From Asaia platycodi JCM 25414 (GTDB lineage Bacteria; Pseudomonadota; Alphaproteobacteria; Acetobacterales; Acetobacteraceae), in contig NZ_BAKW01000004.1 of NCBI RefSeq assembly GCF_000614545.1, positions 62,001 through 126,000 on the forward strand: a stretch of 64,000 bases of DNA, written 5' to 3'. Positions 1 through 8,819 of the stretch are shown piece by piece. Both the position numbers and the translations under genes were made by a program. The notes beneath the pieces are model-generated. The model was given only the letters and a program-made list of their open reading frames with translations. It made no database searches and had not been told where the DNA came from. Positions within the stretch are counted from its first letter, which is position 1. The number at the start of each line of letters is the position of its first letter.

Positions 1-182
1 GTGTCGATCTCGACCGGCTCGGTGCTGAGGTCCCGCGTGGCCTCGTAGCACATCAGCAGGCTCAGTTCGCGCGTAAGCCGCCTGAACCCGGCGGTCGAGG
101 TCGAGACCTGACGCAAACGGGTCAGTTTGTGTTGAACGAGCGGGTGGTCGAGCACGACCAGGGAGGGAGGAAGGGCTGTCAT
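1..182 (-). CDS. upp: Uracil phosphoribosyltransferase, N-terminal part (cut by window edge)
   Basis: Only the first 60 codons are present; the gene continues beyond position 1. Starting at the ATG at 182 the frame reads [20 protein letters not shown], followed by a Thr-Arg-Leu-Arg stretch and the segment [15 protein letters not shown]. The HPLVQHKLT and [11 protein letters not shown] signatures are those of the N-terminal arm of Upp, which makes UMP from uracil and PRPP in the cytoplasmic pyrimidine salvage pathway. It lies 32 bases downstream of msrB on the same strand, so the two are probably co-transcribed. The PRPP-binding loop lies outside the window and cannot be checked. Confidence 0.85.
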   Translation of the reverse strand, partial: MTALPPSLVVLDHPLVQHKLTRLRQVSTSTAGFRRLTRELSLLMCYEATRDLSTEPVEID

Positions 183-214
183 AGCGCGATCCTTAGCGAA
201 AAATCGTTGCGCTG

Positions 215-601
215 TCAGCTTGGTTCGAAACGAAGCGCCACACCGTTCATGCAAAAGCGCAATCCTGTTGGTTTGGGGCCATCGGGAAAGACATGACCGA
301 GATGACCCTTGCACTGCGCGCAATGCACCTCAATGCGTGTCATGCCGAGCGTCTTGTCGACCGTGGTCTCGGTCATGCCTTCACGTGGCTTGAAAAAGGA
401 CGGCCAGCCGCTACCGCTCTCGTATTTGGTCGACGAATCGAACAAAGGCGCCTCGCATCCGGCACAATGATAGACCCCCTCGCGCTTTTCATCGTTGAGC
501 GGGCTCGAGCCGGGGCGTTCCGTGCCATGCTCGCGCAGCACGCGATGCTGTTCGGGGGTTAGAGGCAGGCCACAGCTTGGCATCTGGATATTGTCGCTCA
601 T
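215..601 (-). CDS. msrB: Peptide-methionine (R)-S-oxide reductase MsrB
   Basis: This 128-residue protein reduces methionine-R-sulfoxide in oxidised proteins. It shows all MsrB landmarks: the two zinc-binding pairs CAGC (46-49) and CAQC (94-97), the GWPSF segment (65-69), [11 protein letters not shown] (99-109) and the resolving/catalytic motif RFCMN with the nucleophilic Cys117. The ATG at 601 is preceded by AAAGGA about eight bases upstream, so I prefer it to the longer open frame starting at 655. The domain stands alone, with no MsrA fusion. It sits just downstream of the LysR gene and upstream of upp on the same strand. Confidence 0.95.
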   Translation of the reverse strand: MSDNIQMPSCGLPLTPEQHRVLREHGTERPGSSPLNDEKREGVYHCAGCEAPLFDSSTKYESGSGWPSFFKPREGMTETTVDKTLGMTRIEVHCAQCKGHLGHVFPDGPKPTGLRFCMNGVALRFEPS

Positions 602-656
602 GGAAAAAGTCCTTTTCCGGGCCGGGAAGACAGGAGAATACGCCTGATATGGCACC

Positions 657-1592
657 TCAGCGTATTTTTTCCAGCGCCTCAGCCTGCTTCCGGTTCAGTT
701 TCAGCCGTTCGACAAGGTGGGTGAGAAAGGCCTCGGCGACGGGACGCGTGTGATGTCTGACAGGCTGAGCAGCATAGAGCGTGCCCGAGGGCAGACGATA
801 TGCGGGCAGCACACGCACGAGCCTGCCCTCTGCCAGAGGCACGGCACATAATTCGCGGCTGGCCGCAATGATACCGCTTCCGGCACAGGCGAAATCGAGA
901 CGGATCGGCGCCGGGGTGGCGGCGATACGGCTGTCGAGCGGGATATCGATCGGTTCTCGGGCCAATGGCCCTTCCACCCCCTCGACCGGCATGAGCGTCC
1001 ACGCCTGTTCGCCAGGGCGGGTGAGACAGGGAAACGAGGCGAGATCCTGCGGTATCAGCGGATGGCCCTTGATCGCCAGCAATTCCGGAGAGGCAAAAAG
1101 CGCAATATCGTACATGCCTATACGCCTGATGCGATAATCGCCTTCGTTCATTTCGTCACGACGATGGCTGAGAAAAATGTCGCACTCTGCACGCTTGAAA
1201 TCGGGCAGGCTGACGCTTGCCTCAAGCGACACACGCAAAGCAGGATTCTGCGACAGCATCTCCCTGACAATCGGGTTGACGCAGGAAATGAGAATTTCGG
1301 GTGGGGCTGCGATACGCAACACGCCACCACCACCTACATCGCGACAGAGCGCGGCCACGCCATGGTCGAGCGTATCCAGCAAGGGCGCCACAAAGGCGCT
1401 GAGACGCTCGCCGGCTTCGGTCAGACGCAGCCCCTCAGCGCCTGTCTCGACAAGATTCAGCCCAAGACGGGTCTCCAGCCGCTCGACACCGCGCGAAACG
1501 CTCGTTGCATGCACACCCAGCCGCTTTGCAGCGCGCGTGTAGCTCAGACTGTCAGCAACGGCGATGAAAAGACTGTATTCGTTCCGACTCAT
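657..1592 (-). CDS. LysR-family transcriptional regulator
   Basis: A 311-residue LysR-type regulator. The N-terminal 60 residues form the winged helix-turn-helix (SLSYTRAAKRLGVHATSVSR around 16-35), followed by a linker helix and a two-lobed effector-binding domain from about residue 90. Length is normal for the family. It is transcribed divergently from the dehydrogenase gene that starts at 1721, with 128 bases between them, the classic arrangement in which a LysR protein controls the opposite gene and itself. The inducer cannot be guessed from sequence. The substrate domain contains a conserved-looking LRIAAPPEILISCVNPIV strand at its start. Confidence 0.9.
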   Translation of the reverse strand: MSRNEYSLFIAVADSLSYTRAAKRLGVHATSVSRGVERLETRLGLNLVETGAEGLRLTEAGERLSAFVAPLLDTLDHGVAALCRDVGGGGVLRIAAPPEILISCVNPIVREMLSQNPALRVSLEASVSLPDFKRAECDIFLSHRRDEMNEGDYRIRRIGMYDIALFASPELLAIKGHPLIPQDLASFPCLTRPGEQAWTLMPVEGVEGPLAREPIDIPLDSRIAATPAPIRLDFACAGSGIIAASRELCAVPLAEGRLVRVLPAYRLPSGTLYAAQPVRHHTRPVAEAFLTHLVERLKLNRKQAEALEKIR

Positions 1593-1678
1593 GCCTGAAT
1601 TTATGCAGTCACGCTCTGCGTTATTGCAAGATTTCAGCGTGTCGAAGCGCGTTATGATGCCTCGAATTCAATCAAGGT

Positions 1679-1697
1679 AGCGTCACTTTTTGACGCT
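1679..1697. promoter_or_regulatory. Inverted repeat in the LysR/dehydrogenase intergenic region
   Basis: AGCGTCA - CTTTT - TGACGCT is a perfect 7-base inverted repeat with a 5-base spacer, lying 24 bases before the GTG start of the dehydrogenase gene and about 85 bases from the LysR start. It contains the T-N11-A pattern typical of LysR binding sites. It could equally be an RNA hairpin in the leader, but it has no T-run after it. Assignment as operator is inference. Confidence 0.45.
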
Positions 1698-1720
1698 TCC
1701 TGACTGGAGGGAGAATCTTC

Positions 1721-2599
1721 GTGACAAACACTGTGACTGAACGAGCCAGAACGCGCCCCGCAACAGTTATCGGCGCCGGAACGCTCGGACGACGCATTGC
1801 CCTGATGCTCGCAACGCGTGGCGGACAGGTGCGGCTATTCGATAGAGACGCCGGTGCGACACAGGCCGGACTCGATTATGCACGCGCAGCGCTGCCGGGC
1901 CTCGTTAAAACCCTCGAAGGCGGCATAGCCGGTCAGATCGACAGCGTAGCCACGCTTGAGGCCGCCATCGACGACGCCTGGCTGATTGTCGAGGCGCTGC
2001 CGGAGCGGCTGGACCTCAAAATTTCTCTTTTCGGTACGCTGTCGCAGAAAGCGGCTCCTGACGCGATTTTTGCCACCAATTCGTCCTCCTATCCGTCAAG
2101 CACAATGGTGGCAGAAGTAACGGACAGAACGCGTGTTCTGAATACGCATTTCATGATGCCGCCGGAGCAGCGTGCCGTGGAACTCATGTCCTGCGGCACC
2201 ACGCGTCCGGGCTTGATGGAAGACCTCGCCGCCTATTTCTCGACGCTGGGGCTTTCGCCCTACATCGCCCAAAAAGAGAGCATTGGCTTTATCGAAAACC
2301 GCATCTGGGCAGCCATCAAGCGTGAGGCGCTCTGCGTTGCAGCTGAGGGCGTCGCGTCTCCCGAAGTGATCGACCGCATCTATTGCGAGACGCAGGGAAC
2401 GCCAATGGGGCCGTTTCGGGCGATGGATCGGGTCGGTCTCGATATCGTGCTGCAAATCGAAGAGCATTATGCGCGCGCCTACCCCCATCTGCCTGAGGCG
2501 CCACGCAAGCTTCTGAAGACGATGATCGCCGAAAATCGGCTCGGCCTGAAAACGGGTCGTGGATTTTACGATTACAGCGAAAAGGGACGCGCATCATGA
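1721..2599 (+). CDS. 3-hydroxyacyl-CoA dehydrogenase family protein
   Basis: A 292-residue NAD-dependent dehydrogenase of the 3-hydroxyacyl-CoA/L-gulonate dehydrogenase family. The N-terminal Rossmann fold has the nucleotide loop GAGTLG at residues 18-23 and an acidic strand end (RLFDRD). The VEALPERLDLK and ATNSSSYPSS segments correspond to the conserved family positions, and THFMMPPE matches the catalytic His-Phe-x-x-Pro region. One C-terminal HCDH domain follows, ending GLKTGRGFYDYSE. The GTG start has a strong GGAGGGAG site upstream. The stop overlaps the next gene by ATGA, so the two are translationally coupled. No thiolase or enoyl-CoA hydratase lies nearby, so its substrate need not be an acyl-CoA. 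Confidence 0.85.
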   Translation: MTNTVTERARTRPATVIGAGTLGRRIALMLATRGGQVRLFDRDAGATQAGLDYARAALPGLVKTLEGGIAGQIDSVATLEAAIDDAWLIVEALPERLDLKISLFGTLSQKAAPDAIFATNSSSYPSSTMVAEVTDRTRVLNTHFMMPPEQRAVELMSCGTTRPGLMEDLAAYFSTLGLSPYIAQKESIGFIENRIWAAIKREALCVAAEGVASPEVIDRIYCETQGTPMGPFRAMDRVGLDIVLQIEEHYARAYPHLPEAPRKLLKTMIAENRLGLKTGRGFYDYSEKGRAS

Positions 2600-3474
2600 G
2601 CAACGATCCGATCCTCTACACACTCGAAACCGCGCCACCGGCCATCACCGCGCTTTCGACCCGTGACGGGCATGTGGTCGCGCGGTTCGATGCCCGGTGG
2701 GGGACCCCCGATGGCCTCTGGGTAGACCCCGTTGCAGGCCAGATTACCTGGACGAATATGGGCGCGGATTGGGAGGCCGCCGACGGCACGATCGAACGCG
2801 CACGGCTGGATGGCAGTCAGCACGAGGTTCTGGTCGGCAAGGGACAGATCGTCACGCCCAAGCAGCTTGCTGTCGATCGGGCGGAAGGTCATCTTTACTG
2901 GTGCGACCGCGAGGGCATGAGGATCATGCGCAGCAATCTCGACGGAACGGCAATCGAGGTGCTGCTGAAACGCGGAAACTATCCGCAGGACATGCCTGAT
3001 TTCTCGCGGCAATGCGTGGGTATTACTCTCGACCTGATTACCAGACAGATCTACTGGACGCAGAAAGGCTCCCCCAAAGGCGGCATCGGGCGCATTTTCC
3101 GCATGCCCATGGCCATGCCCGAAGGCTCCGATCCGTCGAGCCGGACCGATATCGAGACTTTGGCCGATCACCTGCCCGAACCCATCGACCTGCATGTCTG
3201 CCCCGGCTCGAATCGCCTTTACTGGACCGATCGCGGTGCGGCACCCGACGGCAACAGCCTCAACATGGCGCGCATTGGGGCCAGGGGGCTGCTCGAACAC
3301 AAGGTCATTCTGCGTGGTCTCAATGAGGGTATCGGCCTTGCCATCGACAAGACGGAGACATCGGCCTTCGTCAGCGATCTGGGCGGCACGATCAGGGTGG
3401 TCGATCTCAAGACCGGAGAGAGCCACGTGCTTCGCCAGCAATCGGCCACGACAGGCATCTATCTCGTCGAGTAG
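2596..3474 (+). CDS. LDL-receptor class B (YWTD) beta-propeller protein, cytoplasmic
   Basis: A 292-residue protein built of YWTD-type blades: LYWCDREGMRIMRSNLDG, QIYWTQKG and RLYWTDRG are clear, and ITWTNMG and the GLAIDKTETSAFVSDLGG segment are degenerate blades, giving room for a six-bladed propeller. There is no signal peptide or membrane segment, so it should be cytoplasmic, unlike animal LDL-receptor domains. SMP-30/gluconolactonase-like enzymes share this fold, so a lactonase or hydrolase role is possible, but I see no proof of the metal site. It overlaps the preceding dehydrogenase gene by four bases, which implies a joint function. Function not recognised. Confidence 0.7.
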   Translation: MSNDPILYTLETAPPAITALSTRDGHVVARFDARWGTPDGLWVDPVAGQITWTNMGADWEAADGTIERARLDGSQHEVLVGKGQIVTPKQLAVDRAEGHLYWCDREGMRIMRSNLDGTAIEVLLKRGNYPQDMPDFSRQCVGITLDLITRQIYWTQKGSPKGGIGRIFRMPMAMPEGSDPSSRTDIETLADHLPEPIDLHVCPGSNRLYWTDRGAAPDGNSLNMARIGARGLLEHKVILRGLNEGIGLAIDKTETSAFVSDLGGTIRVVDLKTGESHVLRQQSATTGIYLVE

Positions 3475-3640
3475 CCGGCGCAATCGTTGAAAATCGTGCT
3501 GTGAGGGGCCGACAGAGCGTCGCCCCTCACCTTTCTTGTGATCGCCCCAATGCCGGGAAAATCGCGCTGCGCCCTAGGGGGAGAGTTCGCACGCGCGTCA
3601 AAATGCGTCATGATATGCCCAAATTTGCAGGAGACTTCTC

Positions 3641-5178
3641 ATGTCCGCATCGCATTCCGGCACACCGCGCCCGGTCATGCTCGTCATTCTCGACGGGTTC
3701 GGTGACAGCGCAACCCGTGAAGACAACGCCGTTGCCCTCGCCAACACGCCAAATTTCGACCGCCTTTGGGCCAGTTCACCCCATGCTTATCTCAGAGCCT
3801 GCGGCGAGGATGTGGGACTGCCAGAGGGTCAGATGGGCAATTCCGAAGTCGGCCATCTCAATATCGGTGCCGGACGTGTGGTCATGCAGGATCTGCCACG
3901 CATCACACGCGCTGCCCGTGACGGATCTCTGGCTCAGAACCCGTCTCTCTGTGCCTTCATCGACGCGCTCAAAGCCAGCGGCGGCACCTGTCATCTCGTG
4001 GGCCTCGTCTCGCCCGGCGGTGTTCATGCCCATATGGACCATATCGCCGCGCTGGCGAAAATCGTGGCCGCAGCCGGTGTGAAAGTTGCGCTGCACGTAT
4101 TCTCCGACGGGCGCGATACGGCGCCTGATTCGGGCGATGGCTATATCCGCACGCTTGCCGCCGAGCTGCCGGAAGGCGCGTCGATTGCGACCGTGAGCGG
4201 ACGCTATTACGCCATGGACCGCGATAACCGCTGGGAACGTGTCAGCCTTGCCTATGATGCGATCGTCTCGGCCAAAGGGGAGCACGCCGCCGATGCGCTG
4301 TCCGTTCTGCCTGGGAGCCAGGCAAAGGGCGTGACCGACGAGTTCGTCGTGCCGACTGTGATCGGCGATTACGCCGGAATGAAGGATGGCGACGGCATTC
4401 TGTCGGCCAATTTCCGTGCGGATCGCATCCGCGAATTGCTCGACGCCATGCTCTTTCCCGATTTCGACGGGTTTGTGCGTTCGAAAATTGTGAAATTTGC
4501 CTCTGTCTGCGGCATGACCGCCTATAGCTCGGCTCTGGCGCCGTTCATGAGTGTCATGTTTCCCAAACAGTCGATGGACCATTTGCTGGGTGATGTCGTG
4601 TCGCAGGCCGGTCTGGCACAGCTGCGCATGGCCGAAACCGAAAAATACCCGCATGTGACGTATTTCCTCAATGGCGGACGCGAAGCCATTCTGCCGGGCG
4701 AAGAGCGTATTCTGGTGCCGTCGCCCAAGGTCGCGACCTATGATCTCCAGCCCGAAATGTCGCGCCCGAACTGACCGATCATGCGGTCAGATCGATCGAG
4801 AGCGGCAAATTCGACCTGATCGTGCTGAACTTCGCCAATCCCGACATGGTGGGCCATACCGGCGTGCTCTCTGCCGCGATCAAGGCCTGCGAGACGGTGG
4901 ATACCGGGCTCGGGCGCATTGTCGACGCCATCGACAAGATGGGCGGCGCGCTGATCGTCACCGCCGATCATGGCAATTGCGAAACCATGCGCGACCCGGT
5001 GACGGGTGGGGTGCATACCGCCCATACGCTTAATCGCGTGCCGGTGATCCTGCATGGCGGGCGCGGTGTCACCGCCATTCATGACGGTCGTCTGGCCGAT
5101 CTGGCCCCGACGCTTCTGACGCTGATGAACCTGCAAAAGCCGGCGGACATGACCGGCAAATGCCTCATCAACGGCTGA
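3641..5178 (+). CDS. gpmI: 2,3-bisphosphoglycerate-independent phosphoglycerate mutase (one apparent frameshift)
   Basis: This enzyme interconverts 3- and 2-phosphoglycerate in glycolysis/gluconeogenesis. The first part starts MSASHSGTPRPVMLVILDGF, with metal-binding Asp18 and the phosphoserine Ser68 in GQMGNSEVGHLN; the RYYAMDRDNRWERV segment follows, and the C-terminal metal motif TADHGNCE is in the second part. The frame breaks near 4761, where TCGCGCCC stands for an expected TCGGCGCCC (one G lost). Restoring it gives 512 residues, the normal length, with continuous homologous sequence through MSAPELTDHAV. Being a core enzyme, it is best read as intact with a sequencing error. The ATG has AGGAGA upstream. 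The EnvC-like gene begins eight bases after the stop. Confidence 0.93.
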
Positions 5179-5186
5179 GCCAGCCC

Positions 5187-6458
5187 ATGCCGGTCAAAAA
5201 ACTGCTCCTGACCGGCATTCTGCTGACCGGAGCCTGTCTCGTGGGGCAGGCCCCGGCTCTTGCGGCCTCCCACACAAGACATGCCGCGCCGAGCGCCAGC
5301 CAAAAGGCACTCGACAAGGCGAAACAGGACCGCGAGGCCCTGCTCTCGCGCAAGGCAAGAGAAGCCGCGCTGATCGACACCCAGCGTAAGGCGCAGACGA
5401 AGGCCGCACAGGAAGCGGCGCTTCAGGCGGAACGCGTACGCCATTTCTCGGCCCTGACGGACCAGGCCGCAGCGGAACTCGCTGCGACAGAAAAACAGAT
5501 CGACAGTCTCACTCAGGACATTGCCCGGTTGACCGAGCAGCAAACCCGACAACGGGCGGCCCTCGCCCGCAGACGGGCAAGCCTGCAAGCTATTCTGCCG
5601 GTGGCGCTGCGCCTTGCGCGCTATCCAAGTACGTCTTTTGTTGCCCTTTCCGGTCAGGCAGACAAGTCCGTTCAGGGACTGAGCCTGATTGCCGGGCTGA
5701 CCCGCCTCACCACGCGGCAGGCAGACGATCTGCGCGGGCAGCAGGCGCTTCTCGATCAGACCGCGCAGCAGCTCGCCGAGCGCAATGACGCGCTCGAAAA
5801 AGCCCAAAAGACGCAGGCGAGATTGCGCGACGTCAATGCCCGCAAGATGGATGCGGCGACAAAACAGCAGGAAGAGGCGGAGTCCCGCCTGAAACAGGCT
5901 CGTGCCGAAATCGCCTCTGCTACGGCCAAGGCGGCAACGCTCGACGACGCCCTCACCGCCATAGACAAGACCCAGGCCCGTCTGCGCGCGCGTATGGAGG
6001 AAGAAGCAAAGGCCCTTGCGCTGCAAAACCAGAAAGAAAAGTCACAGGCCATGAGCAGCCAGGCCAAACGCCTGAGCGGTTCGACAGGCAGCGGCGTCAG
6101 TCATGGCGGCGGCCACGGCCCCGTTGCGGGCAGTATCGCGACCGCCTGGCATCAGGACACCGAGAGCGGCCCCGCCACGGGCATTACCTATGAGGCGCGC
6201 GCATCGAGCCCGGTAAGCGCGCCCTGCGCCGGTCAGGTCGATTTTGCCGGGCCGTTCCGTTCCTTCGGCAATATGATCATTCTCGATTGCGGTCGTCATT
6301 ACCGCTTTGTGCTCTCCGGCATCGGCCAGCTCGCCGTTGCAAGCGGACAAAGTGTCGGCCGCAACGCAACGCTGGGCGCCATGGACGCTGCAGGCGGACG
6401 GCTCTTCGTTCAATTACGCTCTGGCAGCAAGATTATCGATCCGCGTCCTTACTTCTAG
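5187..6458 (+). CDS. envC: EnvC-like murein hydrolase activator (degenerate LytM domain)
   Basis: A 423-residue exported protein. It has a signal peptide (MPVKKLLLTGILLTGACLVG, cleavage after ALA near residue 26), a long Ala/Gln/Lys/Glu-rich coiled coil (about 40-300), a Gly/Ser/His linker, and a C-terminal LytM/M23-like domain (about 325-423). The domain keeps the fold signatures VSAPCAGQVDFAGPFRSFGN and GQSVGRNATLGAM but lacks the metal-binding HxxxD and HxH residues of active M23 peptidases. It is therefore probably an amidase activator in cell separation, like EnvC, not a hydrolase. It follows gpmI by eight bases, an arrangement common in alphaproteobacteria beside ctpA. Start at 5187 chosen because it opens the signal peptide. 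Confidence 0.85.
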   Translation: MPVKKLLLTGILLTGACLVGQAPALAASHTRHAAPSASQKALDKAKQDREALLSRKAREAALIDTQRKAQTKAAQEAALQAERVRHFSALTDQAAAELAATEKQIDSLTQDIARLTEQQTRQRAALARRRASLQAILPVALRLARYPSTSFVALSGQADKSVQGLSLIAGLTRLTTRQADDLRGQQALLDQTAQQLAERNDALEKAQKTQARLRDVNARKMDAATKQQEEAESRLKQARAEIASATAKAATLDDALTAIDKTQARLRARMEEEAKALALQNQKEKSQAMSSQAKRLSGSTGSGVSHGGGHGPVAGSIATAWHQDTESGPATGITYEARASSPVSAPCAGQVDFAGPFRSFGNMIILDCGRHYRFVLSGIGQLAVASGQSVGRNATLGAMDAAGGRLFVQLRSGSKIIDPRPYF

Positions 6459-6599
6459 GTGCCGAACAAATGACGCCTGTTCGACGCCATCTCCCTTACC
6501 GGGCATGCCAACGCGACTGGCAGCAGAATGCACGACAAGGCAGGCGACCTCTCGCTCCGTTGACGTCATCTGCTCCGCAGCGGCGCAGAGAGGCGCTGA

Positions 6600-8495
6600 T
6601 CAAAATGCCTCCAGCCTGACGCGCTTCCACCGATCCTTGGCAACGCAGACATAGTGATAATTCTCGTCATCCGTGAAATCTCCAGCGGTACAGGGCGCGT
6701 TGCCGGAGACCGGTGTGGACAGAACCTCGTGATAATGCCTGGCGGCGAGATCACCCCCCACTGCCAGTTTTCTAGCATCGATCGTGAGCTGCCTCTGGTC
6801 TCCCGAATAGATCTGGACAACCTGCGATGGGTTTCTGCCGACGAAAAGCAGCTTGCCACCCGCGAGCAGGATCTCTGTTTTGGCATAAGCGCCCCCGCCG
6901 ACCAGAAGCGTGCCACGCAAAGAGGCATTCCCCTGATCGGAAAGAACAAAACAAGAGGCACTCTTGTCAGCAACGCTGCGAGCGGGGGGCGTGTCGAGGT
7001 CTCCGCAGAGAGAAACACCGTTTTTTGCCCAGCCCGGATTGAAGACGATGCTGCCCCCGGTTCGACCGGCATCGCTCATCCGATAGAAACTATCGCCATA
7101 GCGAGGGCCCAGCCACCATGACGTGTCATGCTGGTTTTGCAGATGGCGGGCATCGCCATAACCGTTGCTGTCGACCTGCTGCCACATCTTGAATTGCGAC
7201 GTCCAACCCGCATCGCGAAACGGCTCTTCGTTGAATTCGAAAACTTCCTGCCTCGCGCCGATTATGGGCGATGGGCCAAGCTTCGGCACGACCTTGAACG
7301 CATCTCCGTCGAAATCCATGCTCGAACTCACAAGGTTGACGCGTATGCCTGTCGGCCATTGGCTGGCGATAGCCAATCCGTAGCTGTCCGTGCTCACCTT
7401 GTTCGTGAAGCCGCTTCCTATCGTGAGGCCATGCATCGTCGCCTCATAATCGGGGCCGGAATACCAGTTATCGAGTTCCTCATCGCAGGATCGCGACGGT
7501 GACAGGTTCTTCGGGTCAGAACGATCCTTCGTTATCTGCACGGAGCATGTGGTGTTTCGGGTGAAATGCTTGACGTAGATACCGATCTCTATGAATGGAT
7601 GCGTGTAACCGGGCCAATAGGTCGTATCGAGCCTGTCGCGGCTATCCGGTCTCATGGCAATATTGTTCGACCCAATGGCTGGCGCATGTCCCGGATCGAC
7701 AGCGGTCGCTCCATTGGCAAGCCTGGAGAGAAATGGCTGCCACTGCCCTCTCATGGTCAGAACGGTAAAACTGCCGTTTTTATCCGAGCCCTCGTGCCAG
7801 CCAATCAGATCCTGGGCGTAAAGCGGGTTTGAAAGCCCACGATGCGCCTCGACGCCATCGAAAGCTGGCCAGCCATCCCTGAAAACCGGGCCCGCCGCCA
7901 TATTGGTGATTACATGAGCGCCACCATGCATGAAGGCGCGATAGCTTGCGGGAAGGGCGGGTCTGAGGATCGCCTCGCGGGATGTGAACGAAACCTCATG
8001 AGAGACGCCGTTCTCGTCCCTGAAATCGGCGCCGGCGACGTACCAGGGCGGATTGTTGATCGCCAGCGTGTAATCCGCGACGGCTTCATACGCGCCAGCG
8101 CCGCAATTGGTGCCGGTCAGCGGTGCGAAAGACATCAGAACCGAAAAGACGCAGCCACCATTATCGCCAGCTCCGTAGGGCAAGGCGGTGAATTTGGAAA
8201 AGACGCTGTCCAGCAAGGTGTGCCCACCGACGAGCATGAGTTCGGGCGCCATGTATTTATACTGCACCCCGAATGTGAATTTTCGCGCGGGCTGGTGTAC
8301 TGCGGGGTTATCCGTCCATCCGAGATTGGGAGCGGGCAGATCGGGTATGCGTGGGGCCTCCATCGCCGAGAGTGACTTCGTGGTGTCGATGGACCGGTCT
8401 GTTGTGCCACCGAAAGGTGAAGGAGATGCCTGTTGCGCCGATGCATCTGATGGACAGGCCAGAAGCAGGGCAGCGACGATAGACAGTTTTTTCAT
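6600..8495 (-). CDS. Secreted protein of unknown function, 631 residues
   Basis: I do not recognise this protein. It begins with a clear signal peptide (MKKLSIVAALLLACPSDASA, cleavage before QQ), and the ATG at 8495 has AGGGAGAA upstream; the open frame extends 71 codons further but without a sensible start. The mature part has no membrane helix, is rich in Trp, Tyr, Gly and Asn, and has about ten cysteines that could pair in the periplasm or outside. The last 110 residues look like a separate domain: a Gly/Leu-rich beta-strand stretch (ASLRGTLLVGGGAYAKTEIL) and a cap with C-TAGDFTDDENYHYVC-VAKDRWKRV, reminiscent from memory of C-terminal caps of phage tail or surface proteins. It lies in reverse orientation between envC and ctpA, genes usually adjacent, so it looks like an accessory insertion. 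Confidence 0.75.
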   Translation of the reverse strand: MKKLSIVAALLLACPSDASAQQASPSPFGGTTDRSIDTTKSLSAMEAPRIPDLPAPNLGWTDNPAVHQPARKFTFGVQYKYMAPELMLVGGHTLLDSVFSKFTALPYGAGDNGGCVFSVLMSFAPLTGTNCGAGAYEAVADYTLAINNPPWYVAGADFRDENGVSHEVSFTSREAILRPALPASYRAFMHGGAHVITNMAAGPVFRDGWPAFDGVEAHRGLSNPLYAQDLIGWHEGSDKNGSFTVLTMRGQWQPFLSRLANGATAVDPGHAPAIGSNNIAMRPDSRDRLDTTYWPGYTHPFIEIGIYVKHFTRNTTCSVQITKDRSDPKNLSPSRSCDEELDNWYSGPDYEATMHGLTIGSGFTNKVSTDSYGLAIASQWPTGIRVNLVSSSMDFDGDAFKVVPKLGPSPIIGARQEVFEFNEEPFRDAGWTSQFKMWQQVDSNGYGDARHLQNQHDTSWWLGPRYGDSFYRMSDAGRTGGSIVFNPGWAKNGVSLCGDLDTPPARSVADKSASCFVLSDQGNASLRGTLLVGGGAYAKTEILLAGGKLLFVGRNPSQVVQIYSGDQRQLTIDARKLAVGGDLAARHYHEVLSTPVSGNAPCTAGDFTDDENYHYVCVAKDRWKRVRLEAF

Positions 8496-8819
8496 GCCTG
8501 GTTCTCCCTCACGACATTCCTGCGGTTTCGGGCCTGTTGTTTGTTTCCGGAATCTCCGTGAGCCCTTCGACGCATCGGGGGTCACCGCCTGACGGTCAAG
8601 ACAAATCCACGAAATAAGCAAGAAGCTGGGCGCAGCTGTCGCCAGAACCGCGCTGTCAACGCAGGATCCCGCTTGGCGATTCTGTGTTGTTTCGACAGAG
8701 TGCTTCAAGACGGTTATAGATTTCAGACTTCAGGTTGGACCGGATCCATGGGCTCGGGTTCTGCCGCCAGAAAGATGCTAACAGGATCGGCTCCGGGCCG
8801 GATTCAAGGGATGAATTGC
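8496..8819. other. Divergent intergenic region between the secreted-protein gene and ctpA
   Basis: These 324 bases hold no credible gene. They must contain the promoters of both flanking genes; one candidate for ctpA is listed separately. The secreted-protein gene has its ribosome binding site at the left end. Nothing repeat-like or mobile-element-like was seen. Confidence 0.6.
8692..8720 (+). promoter_or_regulatory. Candidate sigma-70 promoter for ctpA
   Basis: TCGACA (8692-8697) and TATAGA (8715-8720) are separated by 17 bases and lie about 100 bases before the ctpA start. Five of six bases match the -35 consensus and four of six the -10. Only the spacing and consensus support this. Confidence 0.4.
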
